A stretch of DNA of 34,295 bases, taken from the NCBI GenBank assembly GCA_934654605.1, contig CAKUGH010000012.1:1-34295 (forward strand), written 5' to 3'. A program made the translations under genes and the position numbers. The notes below the pieces were generated by a model, which was given only the letters and a program-made list of their open reading frames with translations, did no database searches and was not told the origin of the DNA. The DNA comes from an uncultured Collinsella sp. (lineage in GTDB: Bacteria > Actinomycetota > Coriobacteriia > Coriobacteriales > Coriobacteriaceae). Numbering within the stretch: the stretch's first letter is position 1; each line of letters starts with the position of its first letter. This document shows, piece by piece, positions 32,716 through 34,295 of this stretch.

Positions 32716-33675
32716 TTAGTACTTGAAGAAGCCCTCGCCCGAGCTTTCGCCCAACTTACCTTCGTCGAGCATCTTCTTGAGGACGGACGCCATGGCCTTA
32801 AAGTTGTAAGGCATCATCATCTTTTTGAGCAGCGGGCTCACCAGACCCGGGACCTTTTGATACTGCATGACGATGTTGTAGGCCGTCTGGATGCCCACGG
32901 TATCGAACACGCGGAACGGGCCCTTGGGGGCACCGGTGCCGCGCGTCCACGCGAGGTCGATGCTCTTGGGGTCGCTGACGCCCGAGACATACAGGTCCAG
33001 GCCCGAGAGCAGCCACGGCACCAGCATGGAATTGAGCAGGTAGCCGTTCTTTTCCTTGTTGACGGGAAGCGCCAGCATGCGGATGTCGTTGGCAAAGTCG
33101 ACGAGCTCGTCGAAGTAGCGCTTGTCGGTCTGGTCCTGGGCCATGACCTCGGTCATGTTGTTCTTCCAGATGGAATTGGCAAAGTGCAGCGACAGGTACT
33201 TCTCGGGACGGCCGGTGTACTTGGCAAAGGTGCTCGGCAGCAGCGTGGAGGAGTTGGTCACGATGACGGTCTTTTGCGGCAGGACCGGGGCGAGCTTCTT
33301 GTAAAAGTCGATCTTTGCCTGTGTGTCCTCGGCCATAGACTCGATGACCAGGTCGGCGTCGGCCACGGCCTTGGCAAGATCGAGCTCCAGCTTGAGCGTG
33401 GAGTAGGCGCGCTCAACGGCAGCGAGCGCCGCCTCCTTGTCGAAGGGCTTGCCGCTATCGGCGATACCGGAGCACCACTCGCCCGTGCCGTCCGCCATGC
33501 CCTCGATTGCCGCGATGTACTCCTCGCGCACGTGGTCGATCTTGGGCTGGGTGCGGCCGATGCTGCCCTCGCTGCGCAGCCAAATCGTTACGTCAAAGCC
33601 GCAGTAGGCAGCCTGGAAGGCAATCTGGCTTCCCAGTACGCCGCCACCGGCGACACAAACGTTCTTGTAGCTCAT
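32716..33675 (-). CDS. 3-hydroxyacyl-CoA dehydrogenase family protein
   Basis: NAD-dependent oxidoreductase, 319 residues, related to 3-hydroxybutyryl-CoA dehydrogenase. The Rossmann motif is VAGGGVLGSQIAF (from residue 8). VTNSSTLLPS supplies the catalytic Ser, SLHFANSIWKNNMTEV the catalytic His and Glu, and KNGYLLNSML the Asn of the C-terminal domain. KGPFRVFDTVGIQTAYNI is the usual active-site helix. The segment after His (usually HFFNPVPVM) is altered (HFANSIWKNN), so the substrate may differ. No other beta-oxidation or butyrate gene is nearby. ATG 33675 follows GAGG by 8 bases. Confidence 0.92.
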   Translation of the reverse strand: MSYKNVCVAGGGVLGSQIAFQAAYCGFDVTIWLRSEGSIGRTQPKIDHVREEYIAAIEGMADGTGEWCSGIADSGKPFDKEAALAAVERAYSTLKLELDLAKAVADADLVIESMAEDTQAKIDFYKKLAPVLPQKTVIVTNSSTLLPSTFAKYTGRPEKYLSLHFANSIWKNNMTEVMAQDQTDKRYFDELVDFANDIRMLALPVNKEKNGYLLNSMLVPWLLSGLDLYVSGVSDPKSIDLAWTRGTGAPKGPFRVFDTVGIQTAYNIVMQYQKVPGLVSPLLKKMMMPYNFKAMASVLKKMLDEGKLGESSGEGFFKY

Positions 33676-33846
33676 GGGACGATCCTCTCTTACGTAATTC
33701 CATAGATGTGTATTAATTCAAACGTAAGGATGACGCGCGCTGGGGGTGGGTTCTATAAACGGGCGGTATTTCGCGGCAAACGGCTACATATGTTCATTAT
33801 CTCAGGGTTCCGAGGGCAGTTTTTGGTGCCACCGAGACGTCGTTTT

Positions 33847-33971
33847 CAGAAGTATGCGGCAAATTTTAAAACTCTCGAGCACACCCCCGTTTTCCGTAAA
33901 TAAAACCGCAGGTACAGAGCTTGGGCATACCAAGTGTGCTCGGCCTATTCAGATTTTGCCGCATACTTCCG
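33847..33971. repeat. Inverted repeat element holding copies B and C of the 24-bp repeat
   Basis: The 38-bp arms 33847-33884 and 33934-33971 are inverted. GAAGTATGCGGCAAA is exact in both, the middle has diverged, and CGAGCACAC is exact again. Spacer 49 bp. The right arm matches the repeat at 31739-31762 with two differences over 24 bp. Confidence 0.8.
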
Positions 33972-34028
33972 AAATCTAAGTTCGCAAAGGGTGATAGTTG
34001 GGGCGTTTACGCAACATATGTCCAGCAA

Positions 34029-34063
34029 AAACGGGTGATGGCCGGTACGGCTACCACCCGTTT
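34029..34063 (-). terminator. Terminator of the partial gene at the window end
   Basis: AAACGGGTG (34029-34037) pairs with CACCCGTTT (34055-34063), extended by TGGCC with GGCTA. On the minus strand TTTTTGCTGG follows. It lies 29 bp past the stop at 34092. Confidence 0.85.
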
Positions 34064-34091
34064 GTCTTATATCCGGCTCAAAGCGGGCCGT

Positions 34092-34295
34092 CTACTTCTT
34101 GATGCCGCGTCCCAGGCGCTCGGCGACCGACGCCACGGCGCTCTCGTCGACCGAGCCGCAGCTCACGCAGCCATCGTGGGCACGCATCTGGCCGGTGACC
34201 TCGTCCATCGCGAGCGGTGCCACCTTCTCGAGCTTAAAGCCCTTGCCGGCGCGCATGTTTTCCTTGGCCACGCTGATCATGAGCTTAATGCGGTT
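34092..34295 (-). CDS. 3' end of an unrecognised gene
   Basis: The minus-strand frame is open from the window edge, so only the last 67 codons are seen (ending AERLGRGIKK). A methionine at 34280 is probably internal. The only clear motif is DGCVSCGSVDES, a CxxC pair that might bind metal or a thiol. The segment RAGKGFKLEKVAPLAMDEVTG does not point to a family I can name. It is closed by the 34029 terminator. Nothing more can be said without the upstream sequence. Confidence 0.65.
   Translation of the reverse strand, partial: NRIKLMISVAKENMRAGKGFKLEKVAPLAMDEVTGQMRAHDGCVSCGSVDESAVASVAERLGRGIKK

Larger units (their letters stand above)
33676..34091. other. 416-bp stretch without a credible gene
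   Basis: Holds the promoter region of the dehydrogenase, with an inverted CTTACGT (33689-33695) and ACGTAAG (33722-33728) pair as a possible operator. It also has the inverted repeat 33847-33971 and the terminator 34029-34063. Short open frames here have no ribosome sites. Confidence 0.55.

Overview
The window is a GC-rich, gene-dense bacterial chromosome segment. The gene content suggests a gut Coriobacteriia actinobacterium, most like Collinsella: a compact argCJBD cluster, an ECF-type riboflavin importer behind an FMN riboswitch, an AmaP/DUF2273/Asp23 operon, a DUF6020 membrane protein and many near-perfect intergenic palindromes. The genus is an inference from gene content and style; no rRNA is present to prove it. 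Most genes lie on the minus strand. The plus-strand genes are an M20 peptidase (14258-15721), an OPT transporter (27963-29666) and a DUF389 protein (29865-31004).

Region by region (minus-strand transcription runs from high to low coordinates). 1-4610: arginine biosynthesis argC-argJ-argB-argD, with two ARG boxes 21 bp apart upstream of argC and a strong hairpin plus T-run between argC and argJ. 4658-9159: one apparent transcription unit, made of FMN riboswitch, ribU, a fused EcfA1-EcfA2 ATPase, ecfT and two tandem FMN split-barrel proteins, closed by a terminator. It links vitamin B2 import to likely users of its product FMN. 9160-12451: groES-groEL between two gene-poor stretches that hold very long palindromes. 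12452-15805: a divergent pair of an exo-type amidohydrolase and an M20 acyl-amino-acid hydrolase. 15827-18507: a DUF2752 protein and two zinc-ribbon membrane proteins. 18658-22339: YitT-type membrane protein, the envelope-stress operon amaP-DUF2273-asp23, and yebC. 22505-27609: DUF6020 membrane protein, lgt, NifU-like Fe-S scaffold, dCMP deaminase and type III pantothenate kinase. 27610-34295: OPT transporter, DUF389 protein with an EF-hand-like loop, a small anchored protein, an AAC(3)-family acetyltransferase, a 3-hydroxyacyl-CoA dehydrogenase and the 3' end of an unrecognised gene.

The structure least explained by the genes is a set of intergenic hairpins. Several have unrelated stems but nearly the same loop (CCTGTCCC or CCCCGTCCC) and sit right next to stop codons at 19853, 22471 and 24726. 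The same core is built into long nested palindromes at 9388-9532 and 27673-27831, with a dispersed partial copy at 26095. They look like REP/RAYT-type elements, but no transposase gene is present here. A second repeat family (31739, 33848, 33948) and several perfect palindromes (11755, 15743, 32630) are separate. I found no tRNA, rRNA, CRISPR array, transposase or prophage gene.
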